From NCBI RefSeq assembly GCF_014349155.1, contig NZ_JACSIT010000097.1:1-33674 (forward strand): a DNA stretch of 33,674 bases, written 5' to 3'. Source of the stretch: Neolewinella lacunae. GTDB lineage: Bacteria; Bacteroidota; Bacteroidia; Chitinophagales; Saprospiraceae. Made by a program: the position numbers and the translations under genes. Of the stretch, positions 1 to 7,875 are shown piece by piece. The notes under the pieces are model-generated. The model made no database searches and was not told the DNA's origin. It saw only the letters and a list, made by a program, of their open reading frames with translations. Each line of letters opens with the position of its first letter. The first letter of the stretch is position 1.

Positions 1-88
1 GGGGCCGTCTAAAAAGTCTACTAGGGGGGCATTCTGGTACAAAATACGAAAAAGTAGTATTTTGAGGCTGTTCCCATCCCCGTAGCCG

Positions 89-1729
89 ATGAGCACAAAA
101 AGAGCAGTTTTCAAGCCTGACCTCCAGAACCAAGGCTTGCTATTCCCTCCACATCTTGCCGACATGGTACCGCCTCATCATAAGGCGCGGCTGATCAGCC
201 AGATTATAGATGGGATGAACATTGATTCGATCCTAAGCACCTATTTAGGAGGTGGCAGTAGCGCGTACTCTCCTCGGATGCTGCTTAAGGTGTTGGTTTA
301 TGCCTATTCTGATCGGGTGTACTCATCTCGTTCGATTGAGAAGGCTTGCTATGAGAACGTGTGCTACATGTGGCTAAGTGGGATGTCCACTCCCGATCAC
401 AATACGATCAATAACTTTCGCAAGCACCGCATGGGTGGCCGGGTAAAGGAAGTGTTTGCCCACGTTTTGTTGACTTTACATGAACAAGGCTATGTCAAGC
501 TGGATGATTACTTTTTAGATGGCACTATACTGGAGTCAGTAGCTGGCCGGTACACCTTCGTTTGGAAGTCAAACGTTGAGCGTTACAAGAAGTCGGTGCT
601 AGACCAGATAGGGATGATCGTTTCTCAGATTGACGCTTTATGTGAAAAAGCGGATAAAGAGGATGAGCAAGCTGCCGATGGGGATGATCAAGGGGACAAA
701 CTCAGCGACAGTGCAGCAGTCCAAGAAACGATTGATCGACTCAACAAAGCCTTAGAAAGTCAGTCCCCCAGCACCAAGGAGGAAGCCAAAGAGGTCAAAA
801 AGGCAAAGACAAAACTGAAAAACCTGGAGAGCAAGTCCTTGCCCAAACTCCAGGAATATGAGCGCCAGCAAGAATTACTGGGAGATCGGTCGTCTTACTC
901 TAAAACGGATCATGGTGCTACGTTCATGAGGCCCAAAGACGACCACTTGGGCAACGGGGAGCTAAAACCCGGCTACAATGCTCAAGTGGGAACGGAAAAC
1001 CACTTTGTTGTAAACTGGACAATGCACCAGACGCCTTCTGATGCGGCCTGCCTCATTCCTCATCTTGAAGACACCGAATCGATCTTAAGCCAAATCGGAT
1101 TGAACTTGCCCAAGGCCATTACAGCCGATGCGGGGTATGGCAACGAAGAGGCCTATCGCTATTGTGAGGGCAAGGAGATAGAAGCCTACCTCAAATACCC
1201 GGGCTATTACAAGGAAGAGCAAGGAGTACTTAAAGCGCCATTTGCGCCAAGCCAGTTATACTATAACGAAGAGCAAAATGTGCTGATATGCCCCATGGGT
1301 CAGCATATGACGTATTGTGGAGAGGGAGAGGAGAAAACAGCAAGTGGGTATATCCGTGAAACAAGTAAGTACAAAGCCGTCAATTGCATAGGCTGCCCCT
1401 TGCGCGGGATGTGTCATAAACAAGACGGCAACCGAGTGGTAACCATTAGCCACAAAGGTCAAAGCTATCGCCAGCAAGCCCGAGCTCGTCTGAGCACGAA
1501 AGAGGGTAGAGCAAAGTGCCTGCGCCGTAACGCAGAAGTCGAGGGCTTCTTTGGCAACTTGAAGGCCAATCTGGGAAGACGTCGGTTTACACTAAAGGGA
1601 CTTACGGGGGTTAACATTGAGATGGGCCTCCTTTCGATAGCCACAAATCTTCGTCGATTACATAAATTATCGATTGAGCAAGGGCGTAGTCTGCTTACTC
1701 CGGTCGTACAAAGGGCCCAAATGACCTAA
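89..1729 (+). CDS. IS1182-family transposase
   Basis: This 546-residue DDE transposase should cut and rejoin the ends of the surrounding element. The N-terminal third is the InsH/DUF772-type domain (roughly residues 15-125, with SPRMLLKVLVYAYSDRVYSS and the typical TPDHNTINNFR). The likely acidic triad is D144 (in FLDGTILES), D347 (in TADAGYGNE) and E485 (in AEVEGFFGNLK). A charged, probably coiled segment lies between residues about 165 and 265, and a Cys-rich patch (CIGCPLRGMC) precedes the last catalytic block. Length is normal for the family and no frameshift is seen, so the protein is probably functional. The start ATG sits 88 bases from the element's left end. Confidence 0.95.
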   Translation: MSTKRAVFKPDLQNQGLLFPPHLADMVPPHHKARLISQIIDGMNIDSILSTYLGGGSSAYSPRMLLKVLVYAYSDRVYSSRSIEKACYENVCYMWLSGMSTPDHNTINNFRKHRMGGRVKEVFAHVLLTLHEQGYVKLDDYFLDGTILESVAGRYTFVWKSNVERYKKSVLDQIGMIVSQIDALCEKADKEDEQAADGDDQGDKLSDSAAVQETIDRLNKALESQSPSTKEEAKEVKKAKTKLKNLESKSLPKLQEYERQQELLGDRSSYSKTDHGATFMRPKDDHLGNGELKPGYNAQVGTENHFVVNWTMHQTPSDAACLIPHLEDTESILSQIGLNLPKAITADAGYGNEEAYRYCEGKEIEAYLKYPGYYKEEQGVLKAPFAPSQLYYNEEQNVLICPMGQHMTYCGEGEEKTASGYIRETSKYKAVNCIGCPLRGMCHKQDGNRVVTISHKGQSYRQQARARLSTKEGRAKCLRRNAEVEGFFGNLKANLGRRRFTLKGLTGVNIEMGLLSIATNLRRLHKLSIEQGRSLLTPVVQRAQMT

Positions 1730-1737
1730 AACGGCCC

Positions 1738-1762
1738 AAAAATCCGTCTAGACGGCATTTTT
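1738..1762 (+). terminator. Hairpin terminator after the transposase gene
   Basis: A nearly perfect hairpin (CCGTC-TA-GACGG flanked by A-run and T-run) starts 9 bases after the transposase stop codon. The run of T on the right makes it a plausible intrinsic terminator. Its GTCTAGACGG core resembles the element's terminal repeat (CCGTCTAAAAAG), so it could also be an internal transposase-binding site. Confidence 0.6.
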
Positions 1763-1988
1763 AACTCCCTGAAGGCCCACCCAGCATGTGGGGAGGCCCA
1801 AAAAAGGAACACATATTTTTTCTTAAATGTGTCAGAACGCAACCAGCACAGCCACCGTGGCGCACCCCACAGCTTTGGGGCTGACTTTTTAGACGGCCCC
1901 AGTTAGGACAAGGAGTGGGGGAAGAACGAGCCGTGTCTTCGAAAGCTTCATTTTCTTGCTTTCCGGGAAGCAGTACGGTGCCGCTGCG

Positions 1989-1996
1989 TATCTTCG
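1989..1996 (+). promoter_or_regulatory. Putative -7 box of dapB
   Basis: TATCTTCG fits the Bacteroidota TAnnTTTG box with one mismatch and lies only 6 bases before the dapB ATG, which would give a leaderless or nearly leaderless transcript. It lies outside the insertion sequence, so dapB keeps its own promoter. No clear -33 TTTG is visible. Confidence 0.45.
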
Positions 1997-2002
1997 CCCC
2001 CC

Positions 2003-2758
2003 ATGAAAATCGCACTACTGGGTTACGGAAAGATGGGCCGTTTCATTGAGGACTTGGCCCTGGCTGCGGGGGATGAGATCGTGCTCCGCGTCGACGAAGC
2101 CAATCGCGCCAGCGTCCGTCCCCAGGATCTGGCGGCGGCCGACGTGGCCATCGAGTTTTCGCGGCCGGAAGCGGCGGTGGGCAACATCGATCTGGCCCTG
2201 GCCGCTGGCGTACCCATTGTAGTGGGCACAACGGGCTGGCTGGCGCAGTTGCCGCAGGTCAGCGAGCGGGTGAAGGCGGCGGAGGGGGCCTTGTTCTGGG
2301 CATCCAACTTCAGCGTGGGCGTCAACGTCTTTTTTGCGGCGGCGCGGCGTACGGCAGAGTTGCTCAATCCCTACGGTACTTACCAGGTCTCGATCGAGGA
2401 AACCCACCACCTCCAGAAGCTGGATGCGCCAAGTGGCACGGCCATTACGCTGGCGGAAACCGTCGCTGCGGCCCTCGATGCCTACGCGGGCTGGGAACTG
2501 AGCGAGGTGAAGTCTTCCGTCCCCCAAACCCAAATTACCGCGCCCGCCAGCCCGGCCACGCCCGTCCCCATTGTCTCCGTTCGTGAAGACGCGGTGCCGG
2601 GGACCCACCATTTAAGCTTTGATTCCACCGTCGATCGCCTGGAACTGCGGCACACGGCCCACTCGCGGGCCGGTTTTGCGGAGGGTGCCCTGGCGGCGGC
2701 CCGCTGGCTGGTGGGGCGGCGGGGCGTCTTTTCCATGCCTGATTTGCTGAACTTGTAA
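2003..2758 (+). CDS. dapB: 4-hydroxy-tetrahydrodipicolinate reductase
   Basis: DapB reduces 4-hydroxy-tetrahydrodipicolinate to tetrahydrodipicolinate with NAD(P)H in the cytoplasm, in the pathway to diaminopimelate and lysine. The 251-residue protein begins with the dinucleotide-binding loop GYGKMGR (residues 7-13). It has VVGTTGW near residue 75, ASNFSVGVN near residue 100, and the catalytic/substrate signature EETHHLQKLDAPSGTA (about 131-146), which carries the His-His pair, the Lys and the DAPSGTA loop. The C-terminal SRAGFAEGAL matches the family. Length and motifs are complete. It stands alone here, between the insertion sequence and a TolB-like gene that has its own promoter. Confidence 0.95.
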   Translation: MKIALLGYGKMGRFIEDLALAAGDEIVLRVDEANRASVRPQDLAAADVAIEFSRPEAAVGNIDLALAAGVPIVVGTTGWLAQLPQVSERVKAAEGALFWASNFSVGVNVFFAAARRTAELLNPYGTYQVSIEETHHLQKLDAPSGTAITLAETVAAALDAYAGWELSEVKSSVPQTQITAPASPATPVPIVSVREDAVPGTHHLSFDSTVDRLELRHTAHSRAGFAEGALAAARWLVGRRGVFSMPDLLNL

Positions 2759-2763
2759 CGCAA

Positions 2764-2797
2764 TTTGGCCCGGCTCCCGGTCGCTGGCCTATCTTTG
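2764..2797 (+). promoter_or_regulatory. Bacteroidota-type promoter of the TolB-like gene
   Basis: TTTG at 2764-2767 and TATCTTTG at 2790-2797 match the -33 and -7 boxes of the Bacteroidota housekeeping sigma factor, with 22 bases between them, slightly long. The -7 box is an exact TAnnTTTG and lies 24 bases before the ATG at 2822. Confidence 0.6.
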
Positions 2798-2821
2798 CCC
2801 ACCACCCAAGTACTACGCACT

Positions 2822-3709
2822 ATGCCAAGAGCTTTTTTCTTGCTGATTTTCCTGACAACGGCCATGCATTTAGGGGCGCAACTCCCCAAAACCCAGGTCT
2901 ACGTTTTCGACATTGCCGAGCGGGATACCACCGTCACCTTCTCCAAACCGCAGTACCTCACCGCCTTCAACCAACAAGGCTACAACAACCAGCCCTCCTG
3001 GCAAGACCGCAACGTGCTGCTGATGTCCGTCCAACTGCCCGAGATGGAGCAGCCCGACCTCTTCAGCTTTGACCTGACGACGAAATCCCGCACGCGCATG
3101 ACCCGGACGCGCTCCGGCGAATACAGCCCCAAACCCATTGGCGATGGCCGGAAATTCAGTGCCATCCGCCAGGAGTACGCCGGAAGAGACACGGTGTTGC
3201 GCCTCTGGGAATTCCCCACTACCCTGGGGGATAACGGCCGGCCCGTTTTTAAGTACGTCAACGGCATTGGCTATTATGAGTGGCTCAACAGCGCCCAGGT
3301 GGCCCTCTTTTTGGTGGGCAACCCTTCCACGTTGGCTATTGGCTCGGTAGATTCGGATAATCTCCGCACCCTGGCCCAGAACGTGGGGCGTTGCTTCAAG
3401 CGCCTTCCCAATGGCAACCTTGCCTACGTCAGCAAAGCCACGCCCAGCTGGACGCTGGTGGAGCAAAACCTTTACCGCCTCAACGAGCCCCCGCGCATCA
3501 TCACCTCCTGCATCCAGGGCTCCGAAGATTTTGCCGTCCTCCGCGACGGCAGCTACCTGATGGCAGGTGGTAGTAAAATTTACCGCTTCGATCCCATCCG
3601 GAACCCCCGGTGGAAAGAAGTGGTGGACTTGCGTTTTTACGGCATCCGCAACATCACCCGCATCGAGGCCAATGGCTTCGGTAAGGTGGCCATTGTTGCC
3701 GGGGCCTAG
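2822..3709 (+). CDS. Exported TolB/PD40-like beta-propeller protein
   Basis: This 295-residue protein starts with a clear signal peptide (MPRAFFLLIFLTTAMHLGAQ, cleavage after AQ), so it is exported to the periplasm or outer surface. I chose the ATG at 2822 because it places the signal peptide first and follows the -7 box; an in-frame TTG at 2765 would bury it. The mature part has repeating beta-strand blocks with PD40/TolB-like phrases such as GEYSPKPIGDGRKFSAIRQE, KYVNGIGYYEWLNSAQVAL and EDFAVLRDGSYLMAGG, suggesting a WD40-like propeller. No catalytic motif is seen. A binding or scaffold role is likely, but the ligand is unknown. Confidence 0.7.
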   Translation: MPRAFFLLIFLTTAMHLGAQLPKTQVYVFDIAERDTTVTFSKPQYLTAFNQQGYNNQPSWQDRNVLLMSVQLPEMEQPDLFSFDLTTKSRTRMTRTRSGEYSPKPIGDGRKFSAIRQEYAGRDTVLRLWEFPTTLGDNGRPVFKYVNGIGYYEWLNSAQVALFLVGNPSTLAIGSVDSDNLRTLAQNVGRCFKRLPNGNLAYVSKATPSWTLVEQNLYRLNEPPRIITSCIQGSEDFAVLRDGSYLMAGGSKIYRFDPIRNPRWKEVVDLRFYGIRNITRIEANGFGKVAIVAGA

Positions 3710-3801
3710 CAGCGAGGTCTTTTGTAATTCCAGTATTTCCCTAACCAACCGGGCCGGAGAAGCAAAAGAAAGGCTGCCGCACCCGGAAACCTTTTTTTAT
3801 C

Positions 3802-4890
3802 ATGATCATCGGTTGCCCGAAAGAAATCAAAAACAACGAAAATCGCGTTGCCCTCACGCCGGGCGGAACCCTGGAGCTGGTGCGGAGGGGCCACACGGTG
3901 TACATCCAGAAGACCGCCGGAATGGGCAGTGGTTATTCCGACGAAGACTACATCGATGCCGGAGCCACGATGCTGGACACCATCGAGGAGGTCTACGCCA
4001 AATCCGAGACCATCGTCAAGGTAAAAGAGCCCATTGAGGTGGAATATCCCCTGGTGCGGGAAGGACAATTGCTGTTCACCTATTTCCACTTTGCGAGCTC
4101 CGTTCCCCTCACCAAAGCCATGATTGCTTCCAAGGCCATCTGCCTGGCCTATGAAACGGTGGAAGCCCCCAACGGCAGCCTGCCGTTGTTGGTGCCGATG
4201 AGTGAAGTGGCTGGACGAATGGCCATCCAGCAGGGCGCGCGCTATCTCGAAAAGCCCGCTGGTGGTATTGGCATTCTGCTCGGCGGCGTACCGGGCGTAA
4301 AACCCGCCAAGGTGGTGGTACTCGGTGGCGGCGTTGTCGGCCTCCAGGCGGCAAAGATGGCCGCTGGCCTCGGTGCCCAGGTAATCCTCATGGACATCAG
4401 CCTGGACCGGCTGCGCTACCTGGCCGATATCCTGCCCGCCAACGTAAGGACCGTCTACAGCAGCGAGTACAACATCCGCAAGGAACTGTCAACGGTGGAC
4501 CTCATCGTCGGAGCCGTCCTCATCCCCGGGGCCAAAGCACCGCACCTTATCACCCGCCAAATGCTCAGCGAAATGCGCGATGGTTCGGTGGTCGTTGACG
4601 TGGCGGTAGACCAGGGTGGCTGCATCGAAACCTGCGTCCCCACCACCCACGAGAACCCTACCTACGTGGTAGACGGCGTAGTGCACTACTGCGTCGCCAA
4701 CATGCCCGGCGCGGTGCCCTACACCAGTACGATTGCCCTGACCAACGCTACTTTCCCCTACCTGCTGCAGCTTGCGGAGAAGGGCTGGGAACGTGCTACG
4801 GCGGAAAATGCAGGATTGGCCAAAGGGCTCAACGTCGTGCGCGGAGAGATCGTCTACGCCCCCGTAGCTGAAGCCCTGGGCGAAGCCTAA
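3802..4890 (+). CDS. ald: Alanine dehydrogenase
   Basis: The enzyme interconverts L-alanine and pyruvate plus ammonia with NAD in the cytoplasm, linking amino-acid and carbon metabolism. The 362-residue protein has [14 protein letters not shown] at the N-terminus and every residue used as a marker in characterised enzymes, at the same numbering: R15, K75 (KVKEP), H96 (TYFHFA) and D270 (VAVDQGGC). The NAD-binding Rossmann loop is [17 protein letters not shown], around residues 172-188. The protein is only a few residues shorter than typical Ald. It is a single gene with a terminator-like hairpin 25 bases after its stop. Confidence 0.95.
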   Translation: MIIGCPKEIKNNENRVALTPGGTLELVRRGHTVYIQKTAGMGSGYSDEDYIDAGATMLDTIEEVYAKSETIVKVKEPIEVEYPLVREGQLLFTYFHFASSVPLTKAMIASKAICLAYETVEAPNGSLPLLVPMSEVAGRMAIQQGARYLEKPAGGIGILLGGVPGVKPAKVVVLGGGVVGLQAAKMAAGLGAQVILMDISLDRLRYLADILPANVRTVYSSEYNIRKELSTVDLIVGAVLIPGAKAPHLITRQMLSEMRDGSVVVDVAVDQGGCIETCVPTTHENPTYVVDGVVHYCVANMPGAVPYTSTIALTNATFPYLLQLAEKGWERATAENAGLAKGLNVVRGEIVYAPVAEALGEA

Positions 4891-4915
4891 CGATTTCCCC
4901 TTTGACCTCCCTGGA

Positions 4916-4958
4916 ATAGCCCGGCACTGCGTACAATCGTAGTGCCGGGCTATCTTTA
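4916..4958 (+). terminator. Hairpin after ald, overlapping a possible promoter
   Basis: A 16-bp stem (ATAGCCCGGCACTGCG pairing with CGTAGTGCCGGGCTAT, one wobble pair) with a 5-6 nt loop is followed by CTTTATTCT, so it should terminate ald transcription. The right arm runs into TATCTTTA (4951-4958), which resembles the TAnnTTTG -7 box and lies 4 bases before the next gene's ATG. The same DNA may therefore serve as both terminator and promoter. Confidence 0.7.
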
Positions 4959-4962
4959 TTCT

Positions 4963-5313
4963 ATGAGATACTTCATCGCCCTGGTTTGGTTGGTCAATGG
5001 CCTTTTATGCAAGGTGTGTGGCTTGGTGCCCAGGCATGAAGCTATTGTGGCCCGTATACTGGGCGAAGATCTGGCCCCTGCCCTGACGGTAGCTATTGGC
5101 CTGGCCGAAATCGTGATGGCCATCTGGATACTCAGTCGTTGGCAACAAGGCTTCAATGCGGTAGTTCAGATTGTGGTGATCCTTACCATGAACCTGCTTG
5201 AAAGCATTGTGGCTCGCGATCTTTTACTTTGGGGCGCATGGAACTTCGTGTTTGCCCTGGTATTTTGTGGCTTGATTTATTACCAGGAATTTCATCGACA
5301 TGCGGCAGCTTAA
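4963..5313 (+). CDS. DoxX-like membrane protein
   Basis: A 116-residue protein with four hydrophobic segments (about 1-18, 42-60, 66-85 and 90-108), resembling the DoxX-like family (PF13781 type). Known family context suggests a small inner-membrane protein often next to DUF2071 genes; no biochemical role is established. I chose the ATG at 4963 because an upstream GTG at 4942 lies inside the terminator stem. Its 3' end overlaps the DUF2071 start by 14 bases, so translation is probably coupled. It is the first gene of a four-gene operon ending at 7189. Confidence 0.75.
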   Translation: MRYFIALVWLVNGLLCKVCGLVPRHEAIVARILGEDLAPALTVAIGLAEIVMAIWILSRWQQGFNAVVQIVVILTMNLLESIVARDLLLWGAWNFVFALVFCGLIYYQEFHRHAAA

Positions 5314-6034
5314 AAACCACCCGTTTGCAGTCAGTGCCCATTTCGTGCGCTCCACCGTGCTCACTTTTGCGCTGCCGCCTGAGGATCTTGCTCCTTTGCT
5401 GCCGCCACCATTGAGCTTGGATACTTTTCAGGATAGGCACGCCTTTGTGGCGGTAGCGATGGTGGAAACCAAGGCTTTGCGCCCCAAGGGTTTTCCGGCC
5501 ATCCTGGGCAACGACTTTTTCCTGATCGGCTACCGCATTTTCGTTCGTTATGCAGACCAAAGGGGAAAAGGCCTGCGGGGACTGTACATCCTGCGATCTG
5601 AAACGGACCGCAAGCGCATGACCTGGCTGGGCAATACCTTTACCCACTACAATTACCGGCTGACGGACGTCAAAACGGTAATGGACGAAGACCGCTACAG
5701 CGTATTTTCCCACGCCTCGAAACTGGACGTTGCCGTTAGCGACAATGCATCGGGGGAATTACCCGCGGGCTCGCCATTTTCCAGCTGGAAAGAAGCGCGC
5801 CGTTTTGCTGGTCCTTTGCCTTTTACCTTCACCTACGAGGCTTCCACCCAGAAGGTTTTGATCATCGAGGGTGTGCGGGAAAACTGGACACCGCGTCCAC
5901 TGACGGTAGAGCGGCAGCAAGTAGGTTGGCTGGGGGAGGCCGGGTTTGGTCGGGCCTCCCTGGCCAATGCCTTTAGCATCGAGAACGTCCCGTATTCCTG
6001 GAAAAAGGGCAGAACCGAAGTATGGAAACCTTAA
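5300..6034 (+). CDS. DUF2071 (YqjF-like) protein
   Basis: A 244-residue protein with the DUF2071 pattern: an early FALPPEDLAPLLPPPLSLDTF segment, a central GLRGLYILRSETDR block and a C-terminal IENVPYSWKKGRTEVW. The fold is known to be related to acetoacetate decarboxylase, but no catalytic lysine signature is obvious and the function is unknown. There is no signal peptide, so it is probably cytoplasmic. It overlaps the DoxX-like gene (14 bases) and the methyltransferase gene (13 bases), which points to tight co-expression and perhaps a physical complex at the membrane. Confidence 0.8.
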   Translation: MRQLKNHPFAVSAHFVRSTVLTFALPPEDLAPLLPPPLSLDTFQDRHAFVAVAMVETKALRPKGFPAILGNDFFLIGYRIFVRYADQRGKGLRGLYILRSETDRKRMTWLGNTFTHYNYRLTDVKTVMDEDRYSVFSHASKLDVAVSDNASGELPAGSPFSSWKEARRFAGPLPFTFTYEASTQKVLIIEGVRENWTPRPLTVERQQVGWLGEAGFGRASLANAFSIENVPYSWKKGRTEVWKP

Positions 6035-6768
6035 GACGGCACGGGCAAGGCGTACGGAACATCGTCCGCTTCAACTGGCATTTTTACCTGCTGGCCCTGC
6101 TTGGGATTGCGGGCGGACTGGCCTTCGGGCACTGGCTGGGTGGGGGCTGGACGACTTTGGCCTGGGCCATTGCCCTTGTTTTGCTGAGCACCATTGTCGT
6201 CTCGCTGCTGGTATCCTGGTACGTCTACGACTTATCGGGCCTTTACGCCCTGGATTGGCTGGATGGCCTGGGCATCCCCGCAGCGGGCATCATTCTAAAC
6301 GTTCACGCGGGTTTTGATGAGACCAGCGCCTTGCTGGCCAGGAAATTCCCGGCGGCCACGATCCAGGTGCTGGATTTTTACGACCCCGCCGTGCATACGG
6401 AAGTGTCCATTCGCCGGGCCCGCCGGGCGTATCCGCCTTATCCAGGTACAGTTGCCGTGCGCAGCGGAAACCTTCCCCTGCCGACAGCCTCCGTCGGGGC
6501 CGTTCTGGTTTTGCTCTCCGCCCACGAGATACGACAACCCGAAGAGCGCGTCCTTTTCTTCCGGGAGTTGCGGCGCGTGGCGGCACCTGGTGCACCCCTT
6601 CTGGTGTTGGAGCACCGGCGCGATCTGGCCAATGCCCTGGCCTACACTTTCGGGGTGTTTCATTTTTTGGCACCCTCTGCCTGGCAGGAAACCTTTCGGG
6701 GGGCGGGACTGAAGGTGAAGCACTCCCGGCAGCTGTTTACTTTTTTACACCTCTATCAACTGCACTGA
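6022..6768 (+). CDS. Membrane-anchored class I SAM methyltransferase-like protein
   Basis: A 248-residue protein with two N-terminal transmembrane helices (about residues 21-40 and 47-68) followed by a soluble methyltransferase-like domain facing the cytoplasm. The usual glycine-rich motif I is replaced by NVHAGFDETSALLARKF, keeping only a partial signature, while LPLPTASVGAVLVLLSAHEI resembles the motif IV region and REL(R)RVAAPGAPLLVLEH the post-motif strand. It may bind SAM weakly or differently, or may have lost activity. The substrate is unknown; a lipid or quinone is plausible from the anchor. Its start overlaps DUF2071, and one base separates its stop from the next ATG. Confidence 0.7.
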   Translation: METLRRHGQGVRNIVRFNWHFYLLALLGIAGGLAFGHWLGGGWTTLAWAIALVLLSTIVVSLLVSWYVYDLSGLYALDWLDGLGIPAAGIILNVHAGFDETSALLARKFPAATIQVLDFYDPAVHTEVSIRRARRAYPPYPGTVAVRSGNLPLPTASVGAVLVLLSAHEIRQPEERVLFFRELRRVAAPGAPLLVLEHRRDLANALAYTFGVFHFLAPSAWQETFRGAGLKVKHSRQLFTFLHLYQLH

Positions 6769-6769
6769 T

Positions 6770-7189
6770 ATGGAACTTCTCCTGCAAATTTTGGGTAGCC
6801 TTCTGCTCGGACTGGCCCTGGTGCACGTCATTTTTCCGCGCTACTTCGATTGGACGAACAACCTGAAGGCGCTTTCGCTCATCAACCGGCAGATGATGCA
6901 GACACACACTTTTTTCATTGCCCTCACGGTGTTTTTGATGGGTTTGCTGTGCCTCACTTCGGCCGATCTCCTGATCAGCACCCCGCTGGGGCAGCGCATT
7001 TCGCTGGGGCTGGCCCTGTTCTGGGGGTTACGGCTCGTATTTCAGCTCTTCGTTTATTCACCTTTGTTGTGGCGGGGAAAGGCCTTTGAAACGGTGGTTC
7101 ACGTCCTTTTTACCGCGCTGTGGCTGGTCTTGACCGGGGTATTCGGGAGCATCGCGTGGCCGCTTTTCGCCCCGGTGGGGAAACTTTGA
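6770..7189 (+). CDS. Small four-helix membrane protein, unknown function
   Basis: I do not recognise a named family. The 139-residue product has four hydrophobic helices (about 4-24, 47-68, 77-97 and 112-132) joined by short loops, with INRQMMQTHTFFI just before helix 2 and a conserved-looking GLRLVFQLFVYSPLLWRGK between helices 3 and 4. A His near the start of helix 2 and several Arg near the membrane edge are the only candidate functional residues. It is the last gene of the DoxX-like/DUF2071/methyltransferase operon, one base after the preceding stop, so it probably works with them at the inner membrane. Confidence 0.65.
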   Translation: MELLLQILGSLLLGLALVHVIFPRYFDWTNNLKALSLINRQMMQTHTFFIALTVFLMGLLCLTSADLLISTPLGQRISLGLALFWGLRLVFQLFVYSPLLWRGKAFETVVHVLFTALWLVLTGVFGSIAWPLFAPVGKL

Positions 7190-7259
7190 GGGCTGGAATC
7201 TGCATTGGGTGGGGAGTGAACTCCGTTTGTGGACCGTGCATTGCCGTTCAGCCTCCTTG

Positions 7260-7277
7260 GCACCTGCGGCCGCGCCC
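7260..7277 (+). repeat. Exact copy of an 18-bp intergenic motif
   Basis: GCACCTGCGGCCGCGCCC occurs here and, on the other strand, at 10782-10799 and 30612-30629 with no mismatch. This copy ends 2 bases before a -7 box, so it occupies the promoter spacer of the following gene. Confidence 0.8.
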
Positions 7278-7279
7278 GG

Positions 7280-7287
7280 TATATTTG
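7280..7287 (+). promoter_or_regulatory. -7 box of the Gmad2 lipoprotein gene
   Basis: TATATTTG is an exact TAnnTTTG box, 16 bases before the ATG. A weak -33 candidate (TTGG at 7257-7260) sits 19 bases upstream and abuts the 18-bp repeat. Confidence 0.6.
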
Positions 7288-7303
7288 CGGCAAATTTTAT
7301 TTC

Positions 7304-7822
7304 ATGCACCGCTGTCTCATCTTATTTGCGCTTCTTCTTTTTACCGCTTGCCAGCCGGATCGAGCGCCCGCCACGGCGCCCGAAACCCCCGCTCCCGCAC
7401 CGCAAATCCCCACCGGCGGTGGGCTGGCTGCTGACGTGGCGGAACCGCTGCCGGCCGGCGAATACGAAGACCTCAACCCCCAGGCAGACCCACGGCCGCT
7501 GGAAGACCTGATCCGCATCAAAACACCGCGGCCCAATGACCGCATCACTTCTCCGCTACAACTTCAGGGCAGTGCATTTCCGGGGTGGTTTTTTGAGGGC
7601 GATTTTCCCGTGGTGCTGACCGACGAAAAGGGCAAGGTACTCGCCGAAGCGCCGGCCGTGATGCTGACCAAAGTACTGGAAGGACAGTTCACGCCCTTCG
7701 CCAGCGAATTGAATTTTGCTGCGCCCAGCGGCACCCGCCTGAAGCTCACTTTTCACCTCGATAACCCCAGTGATGGCGAAGGTGTGCAGCGGGCGGTAAG
7801 CATTCCGCTGACTGTATACTAA
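7304..7822 (+). CDS. Gmad2-domain lipoprotein
   Basis: A 172-residue lipoprotein. The start at 7304 gives a lipoprotein signal, MHRCLILFALLLFTAC, with the acylated Cys at residue 16. A Pro/Ala-rich linker (about 17-65) follows. The C-terminal 100 residues look like the Gmad2 immunoglobulin-like domain, first described in spore germination proteins: RIKTPRPNDRITSPLQLQGSAFPGWFFEGDFPVVL, then a second strand set ending in SIPLTVY. Such domains usually bind or scaffold at the cell envelope; no enzyme motif is present. The protein is probably anchored in the periplasm or outer membrane. It has its own promoter and precedes leuS by 53 bases. Confidence 0.75.
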   Translation: MHRCLILFALLLFTACQPDRAPATAPETPAPAPQIPTGGGLAADVAEPLPAGEYEDLNPQADPRPLEDLIRIKTPRPNDRITSPLQLQGSAFPGWFFEGDFPVVLTDEKGKVLAEAPAVMLTKVLEGQFTPFASELNFAAPSGTRLKLTFHLDNPSDGEGVQRAVSIPLTVY

Positions 7823-7843
7823 ATTTCTTTTGGCGGTGTCGCG

Positions 7844-7851
7844 TACCTTTG
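7844..7851 (+). promoter_or_regulatory. -7 box of leuS
   Basis: TACCTTTG is an exact TAnnTTTG box 24 bases before the leuS ATG. No properly spaced -33 TTTG was found. Confidence 0.55.
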
Positions 7852-7875
7852 CCCACCGCTCGCAAAGTATACCCC

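Larger units (their letters stand above)
1..1900 (+). mobile_element. Complete IS1182-type insertion sequence
   Basis: The first 18 bases (GGGGCCGTCTAAAAAGTC) recur as an exact reverse complement at 1883-1900, so these are the terminal inverted repeats of a 1.9-kb element. It holds one intact transposase gene and a terminator-like hairpin. Its base composition is visibly less GC-rich than the host genes to the right, as expected for an acquired element. The window begins exactly at the left end, so a target-site duplication cannot be checked; the first host bases on the right are AGTTAGG. The dapB promoter and start lie beyond the right end, so the insertion does not break that gene. Confidence 0.9.
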
